NCBI GenBank assembly: GCA_003241055.1
Contig: QFOD01000005.1
Span: 62,001-126,000 of the forward strand
Direction of reading: 5' to 3'
Length of the DNA: 64,000 nt
From: Roseateles depolymerans
Lineage (GTDB): Bacteria; Pseudomonadota; Gammaproteobacteria; Burkholderiales; Burkholderiaceae_C
This document shows positions 36,327-44,755 of this stretch, in pieces (within the stretch, counting starts at the first letter, position 1; every line of letters starts with the position of its first letter). A program made the position numbers and the translations under genes. Below the pieces are notes generated by a model, which was given only the letters and a program-made list of their open reading frames with translations, was not told where the DNA came from and did not search any database.

Positions 36327-36962
36327 TCAGACCGTCGTGACGAACTGGTCCTTGGCGCGGCGCACCTTCTTCAGGTTGACCAGCCAGTCGCCTTCCACCT
36401 GGCGGTAGCCCAGCGGCAGCAGCAGCACGGAGCGCAGGCCGCGGGCCTTGAGGCCCAGGATCTCGTCGATCTCGGCGGGGTCGAAGCCCTCCATCGGCGT
36501 GGCGTCCACCTGCTCCTCGGCGGCGGCGATCAGCGCGGTGCCCAGGCCGATGTAGGCCTGGCGGGCGGCGTGCTGGTAGTTCTCTTCGGCGCTGCGTTGC
36601 GGGTAGGTGGCCAGCAGCTTCTGGCGGTAGGCCTCCCAGCCTTCGTTCTTGAAGCCGCGTTCCTCGTTCGTCAGGTCGAACATGGCGTTGATGCGTTCGG
36701 CCGTGTAGTTGTCCCAGGCGGCGAACACCAGCAGGTGCGAGGCCTCGGTGATCTGGGCCTGGTTCCACGCGTGTTCGCGGATGCGCGCGCGCAGCGCCGG
36801 GTCGTTGACGACCAGCACCTCATAGGGCTGCAGGCCGCTGGACGTGGCGGTCAGGCGCACGGCCTCCAGGATGCGGTCCACCTTGTCCTGCGGCACGGGC
36901 AGGGCAGGGTTCATCTTCTTGGTGGCGTAGCGCCACTTCAGCTTGTCGATCAGGGTGGTCAT
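36327..36962 (-). CDS. NfsB-like oxygen-insensitive NAD(P)H nitroreductase
   Basis: 211 aa. It is a flavin reductase-like nitroreductase with the FMN phosphate-binding start (LKWRYATKKMNPA), TATSSGLQPYEVLVVND, the AAWDNYTAERI segment and a C-terminal LLLPLGYRQVEGDW motif. Members reduce nitroaromatics, quinones and pterins with NAD(P)H as FMN homodimers. It starts at ATG 36962 and is monocistronic. Composition matches the core genome again, so it lies just outside the acquired segment. Confidence 0.9.
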   Translation of the reverse strand: MTTLIDKLKWRYATKKMNPALPVPQDKVDRILEAVRLTATSSGLQPYEVLVVNDPALRARIREHAWNQAQITEASHLLVFAAWDNYTAERINAMFDLTNEERGFKNEGWEAYRQKLLATYPQRSAEENYQHAARQAYIGLGTALIAAAEEQVDATPMEGFDPAEIDEILGLKARGLRSVLLLPLGYRQVEGDWLVNLKKVRRAKDQFVTTV

Positions 36963-37099
36963 GGGATGGATACGGATTGAACGGGGGCATGGTGCCGGGT
37001 CTTGTGCCCGGCTGCAGGCCGCCGCGCGAGTGCCCGAGGCCGGGCCCGGCCCTTGCTGGCCCGCGTGGCAGGGCGGGCCGGCTTGCGCTAGGCGGGGGC

Positions 37100-37132
37100 T
37101 GCCAGCCCTCTGCCAGCCGTCTGCCAGCCCCT
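37100..37132. repeat. Three tandem 11-bp repeats
   Basis: TGCCAGCC recurs at 37100, 37111 and 37122, spaced exactly 11 bases (TGCCAGCCCTC, TGCCAGCCGTC, TGCCAGCCCCT). It lies 12 bases beyond the stop codon of the TonB-dependent receptor gene, in the gap to the nitroreductase gene. Confidence 0.7.
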
Positions 37133-37143
37133 CACCGGCCGCA

Positions 37144-39519
37144 TCAGAAGCTCAGCTGCGCGCGGGCGTAGTAGTAGGCGCCGTTGAAGCCCACGGGCGA
37201 CAGCACGTCGTACGGGAAGTTGCCGAAGTAGGCGATGTCGCTGATGGAGCGCGTGGGGTAGCGGTTGGTGACGTTCACGCCGCCCAGCGCCAGGCTCAGG
37301 CGCCGGGTCAACTGCACCTGGGCTTCCAGGTCCAGCTGCCAGACGGCCGTGTAGGTCTGCGTGGGCACGTAGCCGTCGCCGAAGTCGAACACCCGCGTGG
37401 CCTTGCCCTGGCGGGTGGCGCGGGCCAGCAGGCTCCAGCCGCCGCCCTGCCATTGCGCGCTCAGGATGTGGCGCAGGCTGGGCGCGGCGTCGGTCAGCGT
37501 GTTCACCTCTTCCAGCCCCACGTCGCTGCCGTCGTGCAGCTTCACACGGGTGCGGCTGAACGAGCCGGTCCACGACAGCCGGGCCTCGCCGCCCAGCGCC
37601 GCGCCGCTCCACTGCGTGACCAGGTCCAGGCCGTGGGTGCGGGTGTCCAGCGCGTTGGTGAAGAAGTTCACCCCGTCCACGCCGCTGACGCCGAACTTCT
37701 GCTGCAGCTCGTCGGCCAGACCGTCGCGGCTGATGCGCTGCGACAGCGTGATGCGGTTCTTCACGCGTATCGAGTACGCATCCAGCGTGGTGGACCAGGC
37801 CTTGGCTGGCTGCCACGACAGCCCGAGGCTGGCGTTGCGCGAGGTCTCGGCCTTGAGATCCTGTGCGCCCAGGTAGCGGGCGACGGGGCTGTCCACCGGC
37901 AGCGTGCGGATCTGGCTCAGCACGCCGCCGTCGCCGCGGTCGGTCACGCTGAAGCTGTAGCCCTGCTGGGCCAGCGAGGGCGCGCGGAAGTTGTTGGACA
38001 CCGCGCCGCGCAGCGCCAGCGTGGGGCTCAGCGCATAGCGGCTGGAGAGCTTGGCCGTGGTGGCGTCGCCGAAGTCGCTGTAGTGGTCGTGGCGCAGCGC
38101 GAGTTCGCCCTGCCAGTCGCGTGTGAGGTCGGCGCTCAGGTCCAGGTAGACGCCGGCCACGCGGCGCGAGCGCCGGGTCGCGTCGGCCGCCTGCAGGCCG
38201 GGGCCGGCCTGGGCGCCCGCGGGGGCCTCCAGCGGGCCCACCTGGTACGAGGCCGCATCGCCCGCGCCGGTGACGAAGCGGTCCTGCCGCAGGTCCAGCC
38301 CCCAGGCCAATGTGGCCGGGCGCGCGAGGCCCAGGTTCAGCTCGCGGCTTGCGTCCAGGCTCAGGCCGGTGAGGCGGGTGCCGAAGTCGCCGAGATGGAA
38401 CTCGGTGGGGCTGGCCGCGCCCAGCGAGGCGTTCAGCGAGTGGCGCACGCCGTAGGAGAAATCGTTCTGGCCGCGGTTCAGCGCGAGGTCGTAGTCCCAC
38501 GCGCCCCAGCTGCCCTTGAGGCCGGCCACCAGTTGCAGGTCGCGGTTGTCGCCGGTGGTCTCGGGGCGGTAGCCCTCGGGGTAGACGCTCTTCACGTTGG
38601 CCGAGCTGTCGGGGTAGCGGTAGTAGGCCGCGCCCACCGAGCGGCGGTTCTGCCAGGTGCCGAAGGCGTAGGCGCGCTGGCCGCCGGCCAGGTCGACCGC
38701 GCCGTTGAACCAGGCCTGGGTCTGGTGCGTGGCCGGGTCGCCCGCCACGTAGTTGCGCCGGCCCACGGTGGCGAGGTTGTCGGGCGTGCTGTCTTCCCAG
38801 GGCGGCAGCTCGTCCAGCCCGGCGCGGTCGGTGGGGTTGCGGTGCAGGCCCTCCAGGCCGGCGCGCAGGAAGCCGCCATCGCCCAGCGCCCAGCCCTGGC
38901 TGATGCTGGCGGACTGGGTCTGGCCGTCGGTCAGCGTCTGGCCGGTGGGCGCGAATCTGCTGTGGAAGGCGCCGGCCTCGGTGGTCAGCTCGCCGCCGCT
39001 CTTGCGCTCGTCCAGGATGATGTTGACCACGCCGGCGATCGCGTCCGAGCCGTATTGCGCGCCGGCGCCGTCGCGCAGCACCTCGATGCGCGCCACGGCC
39101 GACAGCGGGATGGTGTTGAAGTCCACCGGGTTGGTGCCCTTGCCGGTCTTGGACTCCAGGTTCACCACGGCCGAGGTGTTGCGGCGCTTGCCGTTCACCA
39201 GCACCAGCACCTGGTCGGGCGAGAGGCCGCGCAGCTGCGCGGCGCGCACGTGGTCGGCTCCGCCGGAGTTGGACTGGCGCGGGAAGTTGAACGAGGGCAG
39301 CAGGGTCTGCAGCGCGGCGGCCAGGTTGCCGTCGGGGCCGGCGGCGCGCTGCAGGTCGTCGCGGCTGAGCACGTCCACCGGCACGGCGGTGTCTGCCAGC
39401 GTGCGGTCCTTGGCGCGGGTGCCAGTCACGATGACCGACTCCAGCGTGTTGCCGCTCTGCGCCAGGGCGGCGGTGGACACCAGCAGGCTGGCCAGCGCGA
39501 GGGGAGTGAGCTTGGGCAT
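37144..39519 (-). CDS. TonB-dependent outer-membrane receptor
   Basis: 791 aa. A signal peptide (MPKLTPLALASLLVSTAALA) is followed by a TonB-box-like segment (LESVIVTGTRA) and a plug domain (LQTLLPSFNFPRQSN, AQLRGLSPDQVLVLVNGKRR, IEVLRDGAGAQYGSDAIAGV). A 22-strand-type barrel ends in a C-terminal Phe (YYYARAQLSF). The plug resembles receptors of broad or unknown substrate rather than classic siderophore receptors. No Fur box or ABC importer is adjacent. The frame extends 14 codons further up, but ATG 39519 gives the signal peptide. It is divergent from the APC permease gene. Confidence 0.93.
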   Translation of the reverse strand: MPKLTPLALASLLVSTAALAQSGNTLESVIVTGTRAKDRTLADTAVPVDVLSRDDLQRAAGPDGNLAAALQTLLPSFNFPRQSNSGGADHVRAAQLRGLSPDQVLVLVNGKRRNTSAVVNLESKTGKGTNPVDFNTIPLSAVARIEVLRDGAGAQYGSDAIAGVVNIILDERKSGGELTTEAGAFHSRFAPTGQTLTDGQTQSASISQGWALGDGGFLRAGLEGLHRNPTDRAGLDELPPWEDSTPDNLATVGRRNYVAGDPATHQTQAWFNGAVDLAGGQRAYAFGTWQNRRSVGAAYYRYPDSSANVKSVYPEGYRPETTGDNRDLQLVAGLKGSWGAWDYDLALNRGQNDFSYGVRHSLNASLGAASPTEFHLGDFGTRLTGLSLDASRELNLGLARPATLAWGLDLRQDRFVTGAGDAASYQVGPLEAPAGAQAGPGLQAADATRRSRRVAGVYLDLSADLTRDWQGELALRHDHYSDFGDATTAKLSSRYALSPTLALRGAVSNNFRAPSLAQQGYSFSVTDRGDGGVLSQIRTLPVDSPVARYLGAQDLKAETSRNASLGLSWQPAKAWSTTLDAYSIRVKNRITLSQRISRDGLADELQQKFGVSGVDGVNFFTNALDTRTHGLDLVTQWSGAALGGEARLSWTGSFSRTRVKLHDGSDVGLEEVNTLTDAAPSLRHILSAQWQGGGWSLLARATRQGKATRVFDFGDGYVPTQTYTAVWQLDLEAQVQLTRRLSLALGGVNVTNRYPTRSISDIAYFGNFPYDVLSPVGFNGAYYYARAQLSF

Positions 39520-39685
39520 GGTGATGTTGTTCGAGTTGTCCGGGGCCGAGAGCCTACCCAAGCAGCAGCGCCAAGCCCTGGTTTGCCTCAGACGTCTTGC
39601 TTATATGCACATGCCCGTGGCGTGGCCGCATCACCCTGGCTGAACCGGGCCTTAGCATCGCCGGCCTGTCCTCGCGCTCCTGCCC

Positions 39686-41044
39686 ATGTCCGCCGATTCC
39701 CAAGCCCTGCCCGAACGCCGTCTCGATGTGAAGCACGCGGTGGCGCTGTGCGTGGGCATGGTGGTGGGGGCGGGCATCTTCAAGACCTCGCCCATGGTGG
39801 CGCAGGCGCTGGTGGAGCCCTGGCAGCTCTACCTGGCCTGGGCGGTGGGCGGCGTGCTGTCTCTGGTGGGGGCGCTGTGCTTTGCCGAGCTGGCCGCGGC
39901 CTTCCCGGATGCGGGCGGCGACTACCACTTCCTGCGCCGCGCCTACGGCCACCGGCTGGGCTTTCTGTTCGCGTGGTCGCGCTTCGCGGTCATTCACACC
40001 GGCTCCATGGCGCTGCTGGGCTTCGTGTTTGGCGACTATCTCGCCCAGGTGGTGGACCTGAGCCCCTGGCTGGGCGCCCATGCCAGCGCGCTGCTGGCGG
40101 CCGGCCTCATCGTCGTGCTGACCGGGCTCAACCTGCTGGGCGTGCACGTGGGCCTGGGCACGCAGCTTGGGCTGACCACGCTGGTACTGGCGGGCCTGGC
40201 GCTCTTGGGCGGCGCGGCCGGTGCGCAGCAGCTGGGCGGCGTGGCGCCGGCCACGCTGGGCGCGGCCACCGCGGTGCCGGACTGGGGCATGGCCATGGTC
40301 TTCGTGTTCCTGGCCTATGGCGGCTGGAGCGATGCGGCCACCTTGTCCGCCGAGATGCGCGACGCCCAGCGCGGCATGCCGCGCGCGCTGCTGCTGGGCC
40401 TGGCGCTGGTGATGGCGCTGTACCTGCTGGCCAACTGGGCCTATGTGCGCGTGCTGGGCCTGCCCGGCCTGGCGCACAGCGAGGCGCCGGCCGCCGAGCT
40501 GATGCGCGTGGTGTGGGGGCGGGGCGCCGAGCTGCTGATGGTGGGCGTGGTGACGCTGACCGCGCTGTCGGTGATGAACGCCATCCTGATCGCCGGGCCG
40601 CGCACCACCTATGCGGCCGCGCGCGACCTGGCCACCGAGTGGCATCTGGCGCGCTGGAACGCCCGCCGCGGCACGCCCAGCGCGGCCGTGCTGGCCACCT
40701 CGGGCGTGGCGCTGGCGCTGGTGGCCTTTGGCGACCTCACGCGTGGCGGCTTCGCCACCATGGTGGACTACCTCTCGCCGGTCTACTGGTGCTTCACCAC
40801 GCTCAGCGGCCTGGCGGTCATCGTGCTGCGGCACCGCGAGCCCGACGCGCCGCGCCCTTTTCGCGTGCCGCTGTACCCGGGGCTGCCGCTGCTGTTTGCG
40901 GGCTGCAGTGCCTATGTGCTGTGGTCCAGCGTGGTCTATGTGAAGGCCGGCGCGGTGGTGGGCGTGGTGGTGCTGGCCGTGGGTGCGGTGCTGCTGTGGG
41001 GGCACTCGGCGCGGCGTGGCGTCAAGGCAGCGTCGTCTCGCTGA
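39686..41044 (+). CDS. APC-superfamily amino acid/amine permease
   Basis: 452 aa with about twelve membrane helices. The APC helix-1 signature is GMVVGAGIFKTSPMVAQAL, followed by GGVLSLVGALCFAELAAAFPDAGGDYHFLRRAYG and, later, VFVFLAYGGWSDAATLSAEM. It should exchange or import amino acids or polyamines; the substrate cannot be read. The 3' end overlaps the convergent glutamine amidotransferase gene by 23 bases. It may work with the divergent TonB-dependent receptor, a guess from adjacency. Confidence 0.9.
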   Translation: MSADSQALPERRLDVKHAVALCVGMVVGAGIFKTSPMVAQALVEPWQLYLAWAVGGVLSLVGALCFAELAAAFPDAGGDYHFLRRAYGHRLGFLFAWSRFAVIHTGSMALLGFVFGDYLAQVVDLSPWLGAHASALLAAGLIVVLTGLNLLGVHVGLGTQLGLTTLVLAGLALLGGAAGAQQLGGVAPATLGAATAVPDWGMAMVFVFLAYGGWSDAATLSAEMRDAQRGMPRALLLGLALVMALYLLANWAYVRVLGLPGLAHSEAPAAELMRVVWGRGAELLMVGVVTLTALSVMNAILIAGPRTTYAAARDLATEWHLARWNARRGTPSAAVLATSGVALALVAFGDLTRGGFATMVDYLSPVYWCFTTLSGLAVIVLRHREPDAPRPFRVPLYPGLPLLFAGCSAYVLWSSVVYVKAGAVVGVVVLAVGAVLLWGHSARRGVKAASSR

Positions 41045-41789
41045 GCGCGCCGTCGCGCACCTGCACCAGGCGGCCGGGTGCGATCGGGCGCCAGGCCTCG
41101 GCGTCGTCACCCAGCGGTTCGGACGCGATCGCCCAGCCGCCGCGCTGCGGCTTCAGGTAGAGCGTGGGCGGCCGGTCGTCGCTGGCCCAGCGCACCGCCC
41201 ACAGCGTGGCGCCGTCGGCCAGCGCGGCGGAGAAGCGCAGCGGCTCCTGCACGCCGCGCAGCTCCATCTCGTCGACGGTGTCGCGCAGCACCTGGGCGAT
41301 GGCCTCGGGCACGGCTGCGCCGGCCCGCACACGGGCCATCACCAGCAGGAACAGCAGCTCCGAGTCGGTGGCGCCGCGGCGCAGGTCGAACAGCTCGTCG
41401 GGCAGCTGCGCCTCCAGGCGCCGGCGCACGCGCGGGAACTCGCCCACCTGGCCGTTGTGGATGAAGAGGTAGGGCCCGAGGTGGAAGGGGTGGCAGTTCA
41501 GCCGCGACACGCCGCCGCCGGTGGCGGCCCGCACATGGGCCATGAAGAGCCGCGAGCGCACGTTGGCGCACAGCGAGACCAGGTTCTCGTCGCTCCAGGC
41601 CGGCATCACCTCGCGGTAGACGCCGGGCGTTTCGCGCTCGCCATACCAGCCCAGGCCGAAGCCGTCGCCCTGCGTGACCGTCTTGGCCTCGGCCGCCTGC
41701 AGGCTCTGTCGCATCAGCGAATGGCGTGGCCGGCAAACCAGATCCTCCAGATAGATCGCGTCACCTGAATAGGCCAGAAAGCGGCACAT
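41022..41789 (-). CDS. Class II glutamine amidotransferase (EgtC/YafJ-like)
   Basis: 255 aa. It begins MCRFLAYSG, leaving Cys2 as the N-terminal nucleophile. Other class II features are GDGFGLGWYG, FMAHVRAATGGGVSRLNCHPF, FIHNGQVGEF and TDSELLFLLVM. Members hydrolyse glutamine or gamma-glutamyl amides; EgtC trims a gamma-glutamyl group in ergothioneine synthesis, but no other ergothioneine genes are near. Interestingly it is divergent from gshB, 149 bases away, so a gamma-glutamyl substrate is plausible but unproven. Confidence 0.87.
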   Translation of the reverse strand: MCRFLAYSGDAIYLEDLVCRPRHSLMRQSLQAAEAKTVTQGDGFGLGWYGERETPGVYREVMPAWSDENLVSLCANVRSRLFMAHVRAATGGGVSRLNCHPFHLGPYLFIHNGQVGEFPRVRRRLEAQLPDELFDLRRGATDSELLFLLVMARVRAGAAVPEAIAQVLRDTVDEMELRGVQEPLRFSAALADGATLWAVRWASDDRPPTLYLKPQRGGWAIASEPLGDDAEAWRPIAPGRLVQVRDGALSETTLP

Positions 41790-41938
41790 CCCTGCAGTCC
41801 CTCCGTGTACACCGTGGCGGCTATGCTGGCCGCATGTGCCGACTCCTGCAAGACCCCGCGCCGTGCCGGCCGGGAGCGCGTGGCGAGCCTGCGCGGCGCC
41901 GCTGAGCGCCCTCCCTGCATGCCCTCGAGGACCGTCTC

Positions 41939-42889
41939 ATGAAAACACTGCTCTTCGTTGCCGACCCGCTGGAATCCTTCAAGATCTACAAGGACTCCAC
42001 CTTCACGATGCTGCGCGAGGCCGCGCGCCGCGGGCACCGGCTGGTGGTGTGCGAGCCGCAGCAGCTGGTGTGGCGCCGCGGCGAGCGGGTCACCGCCCGT
42101 GCGGCCCGCGAGATCCGGCTGACCGGCGCGCCCGATGCCTGGTTCGAGGTGGTGAACACCGCCGACGTGGTGCTGGCCGAGGTGGGCGCCGTGCTGATGC
42201 GCAAGGACCCGCCCTTTGACAGCGAGTTCTTCTACGCCACCCACCTGCTGGGCCAGGCCGAGCGCGAGGGCGCGCGCGTGTTCAACAAGCCCAGCGCGCT
42301 GCGCGAGCATCCCGAGAAGCTCGCGATCATGGAGTTTCCGCAGTTCATCGCGCCCACGCTGGTCACGCGTGATGCGGCCGAGATCCGCGCCTTCCATGCC
42401 GAGCACCGCGACATCATCCTGAAGCCGCTGGACGGCATGGGCGGCATGGGCATCTTCCGCGTGAAGGACGACGGCCTGAACCTGGGCGCCATCATCGAGA
42501 CGCTCAACAAGGACGGCGCCGAGACCGTGATGGTGCAGCGCTACCTGCCCGCCATCGCCGAGGGCGACAAGCGCATCCTGGTGATAGGCGGCAAGCCCGT
42601 GCCGTACTCGCTGGCCCGCATTCCGCAGGGCGGCGAGGTGCGCGGCAACCTGGCCGCCGGCGGCAAGGGCGTGGCGCGAGAGCTGACCCCGCGCGACCGC
42701 GAGATCGCCGAGAGCCTGGGTGCGGTGCTGGTGCAGCGCGGCCTGCTGCTGGTGGGCCTGGACGTGATCGGCGAGAACCTCACCGAGATCAACGTCACCA
42801 GCCCCACCTGCTTCCGCGAGATCAGCGACCAGACCGGCTTCGACGTGGCCGCGATGTTCATCGACGCGCTGGAGGCTGCGCTGGCCTGA
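41939..42889 (+). CDS. gshB: Glutathione synthetase
   Basis: 316 aa, the standard GshB length, ATP-grasp fold. Signatures are the N-terminal ADPLESFKIYKDSTFTMLREA, VLMRKDPPFDSEFFYATHLL, FNKPSALREHPEKL, ILKPLDGMGGMGIFRV, and the C-terminal NVTSPTCFREISDQTGFDVA. It joins glycine to gamma-glutamylcysteine, completing glutathione. It starts at ATG 41939. It lies 19 kb from gshA and shares no operon with it; the following genes are spaced more than 90 bases away. Confidence 0.97.
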   Translation: MKTLLFVADPLESFKIYKDSTFTMLREAARRGHRLVVCEPQQLVWRRGERVTARAAREIRLTGAPDAWFEVVNTADVVLAEVGAVLMRKDPPFDSEFFYATHLLGQAEREGARVFNKPSALREHPEKLAIMEFPQFIAPTLVTRDAAEIRAFHAEHRDIILKPLDGMGGMGIFRVKDDGLNLGAIIETLNKDGAETVMVQRYLPAIAEGDKRILVIGGKPVPYSLARIPQGGEVRGNLAAGGKGVARELTPRDREIAESLGAVLVQRGLLLVGLDVIGENLTEINVTSPTCFREISDQTGFDVAAMFIDALEAALA

Positions 42890-42919
42890 CGCTGCCGGGG
42901 CCGCGTGCCTTATCGCGTG

Positions 42920-42952
42920 CCCTTTGGCAGGGAGCGGCGCCGATGGGACACT
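42920..42952 (+). promoter_or_regulatory. Candidate promoter of the DUF885 gene, sharing a 13-base block with 23088
   Basis: CCCTTTGGCAGGG (42920-42932) repeats the block upstream of the M13 peptidase gene exactly. It contains the -35-like TTGGCA (42924-42929); 17 bases on lies GACACT, a weak -10. The ATG follows after 31 bases. Confidence 0.35.
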
Positions 42953-42983
42953 GGGCGTTTCACCTCCAACGCCTGCTGTGCCC

Positions 42984-44699
42984 ATGTCGCTGAATCGTCG
43001 CCAGTTCCACGGTTTCCTCGTTGCGCCCGCGCTGCTGCCGCTGGCCGCCCATGCCCAGGACGCCGGTTTCGACCGCCTGGTCGAGCGTTTTCTCGAAGCC
43101 CTGTGGGTGCTGGACCCGGACGCTGCCGTCGCGGCCGGCCGCTTCGAGTTCACGCCGCAGCTGACGCTGCCCAGCGCCGGGCAGCGGCGCAAGACCCGGG
43201 CCTTCCTGCAGCAGTGGCGCGCCGAGTTCGCGCAGGCGGCCGACACCGGCCTGTCCACCAGCCAGCGCATGGACCGCGCGATGCTGGTGGCCAAGCTCGA
43301 CAGCGACCTCTGGCAGCTCGACACGCTGCGCGAGTGGCAGTGGAACCCGTCGGTGCACAACCCGGCCTCGCTGCTGGACCTGCCGCTGAACACCGAGTAC
43401 GCGCCGCTGCCCGAGCGCCTGGCCGCGCTGCAGCGCCGCGTGGCCCAGCTGCCGGCCTTCTACCGCGCCGCCCAGGCCAGCCTGGCGCGTGATGGCGGCG
43501 TGACCCGCGAGCACACCGAGCTGGCCATCCAGCAGGCGCCGGGCGTGCAGGGGGTGCTCGACGAGATTGCCAAGCGTGCCGCCGAGGCCGGCCAGGCCGC
43601 GGCCTTCAAGCAGCCACTGGCCCAGGCTCGCGCGGCCCTGCAGGCCTATGTGGCGCATCTCAAGCGCCTGCTGCCGGGCGCGCGGCGCAGCTTCCGCCTG
43701 GGCGGCGCGCTGTACGAGCCCAAGTTCGCGCACGACATCCAGTCGGCCCGCAGCGCCAAGCAGACCTATGAGGTGGCGCTGGCGCGCCGCGAGGAGGTGC
43801 TGGCCAGCATGCTCACGCAGGCGCAGACGCTGTGGCCGCAGGTGATGGGCGACGCGCCGCAGCCGGCCGACCGCTTCGCGCTGATCGGCCGCGTGATCGA
43901 CAAGCTCAGCGTCAGGCACGTGCCGCGCGAGCGTTTCGTGTCGGCCATCCGCGAGCAGCTGCCCGAGCTGGAGGCCTGGATCCGCGACCACGACCTGCTC
44001 AGCCAGGACCGCAGCAAGCCGCTGGTGGTGCGCGAGACGCCCGAGTACGAGCGCGGCATCGCCGGCGCCAGCATCGAGGCCCCGGGCGCCTACAGCCCTG
44101 GCGGCAACACCTACTACAACGTCACGCCGCTGGATGACCTGACCCCCGAGCAGGCCGAGAGCACGCTGCGCGAGTACAACCACTGGATCCTGCAGATCCT
44201 CAACATCCACGAGGCCATTCCCGGCCACTACACCCAGCTGGTGCACGCCAACCGTGCGCCCAGCAAGGTCAAGGCCCTGTTCGGCAACGGCGCCATGATC
44301 GAAGGCTGGGCGGTCTACGGCGAGCGCATGATGATCGAGAGCGGCTACGGCGCCTCGCCGGAGATGACGCTGATGTGGGGCAAGTGGCACCTGCGCTCGG
44401 TCACCAACACCATCCTCGACTACAGCGTGCACGTGCTGGGCATGAAGCGCGCCGAGGCGCTGGACCTGCTGACCCGCCAGGCCTTCCAGACCGAGCGCGA
44501 GGCCACCGAGAAGTGGCGTCGCGTGCAGCTCACCTCGGTGCAGCTGACCAGCTACTTCAGCGGCTACAGCGAGATCTTCGCGCTGCGCGAGCAGCTCAAG
44601 GCGCGGCCCGGCTTTGCGCTGAAGGCCTTCCACGAGCAGTTCCTGAGCTACGGCAGCGCGCCGGTGCGGCTCATCGCCGCGGAGATGCTGAAGGCCTGA
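42984..44699 (+). CDS. Exported DUF885 family (predicted metallopeptidase)
   Basis: 571 aa. The N-terminus (MSLNRRQFHGFLVAPALLPLAAHAQ) has the RRQF arrangement and hydrophobic stretch of a Tat-type signal. DUF885 proteins carry a gluzincin-like zinc motif: here NIHEAIPGHYTQ with His409 and His416 region, then EGWAVYGERMMIESGYG supplying the Glu ligand. Predicted to be secreted peptidases. The frame is open to 42924, but ATG 42984 gives the signal peptide. It stands between gshB and a FUSC gene and may share a promoter type with the M13 gene. Confidence 0.88.
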   Translation: MSLNRRQFHGFLVAPALLPLAAHAQDAGFDRLVERFLEALWVLDPDAAVAAGRFEFTPQLTLPSAGQRRKTRAFLQQWRAEFAQAADTGLSTSQRMDRAMLVAKLDSDLWQLDTLREWQWNPSVHNPASLLDLPLNTEYAPLPERLAALQRRVAQLPAFYRAAQASLARDGGVTREHTELAIQQAPGVQGVLDEIAKRAAEAGQAAAFKQPLAQARAALQAYVAHLKRLLPGARRSFRLGGALYEPKFAHDIQSARSAKQTYEVALARREEVLASMLTQAQTLWPQVMGDAPQPADRFALIGRVIDKLSVRHVPRERFVSAIREQLPELEAWIRDHDLLSQDRSKPLVVRETPEYERGIAGASIEAPGAYSPGGNTYYNVTPLDDLTPEQAESTLREYNHWILQILNIHEAIPGHYTQLVHANRAPSKVKALFGNGAMIEGWAVYGERMMIESGYGASPEMTLMWGKWHLRSVTNTILDYSVHVLGMKRAEALDLLTRQAFQTEREATEKWRRVQLTSVQLTSYFSGYSEIFALREQLKARPGFALKAFHEQFLSYGSAPVRLIAAEMLKA

Positions 44700-44755
44700 A
44701 GACCCGAAAGCGCGGCGGCAGCGCATAGCATCCGGGCTGCGTTCCAGGAGCCCGT

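Noticed and set aside
36943..41160. A 1405-codon open frame on the plus strand
   Set aside because: It runs antisense to the TonB-dependent receptor and then across the APC permease gene in the wrong frame; it is repetitive Val/Ala/Gly/His/Gln sequence caused by high G+C, with no domain.
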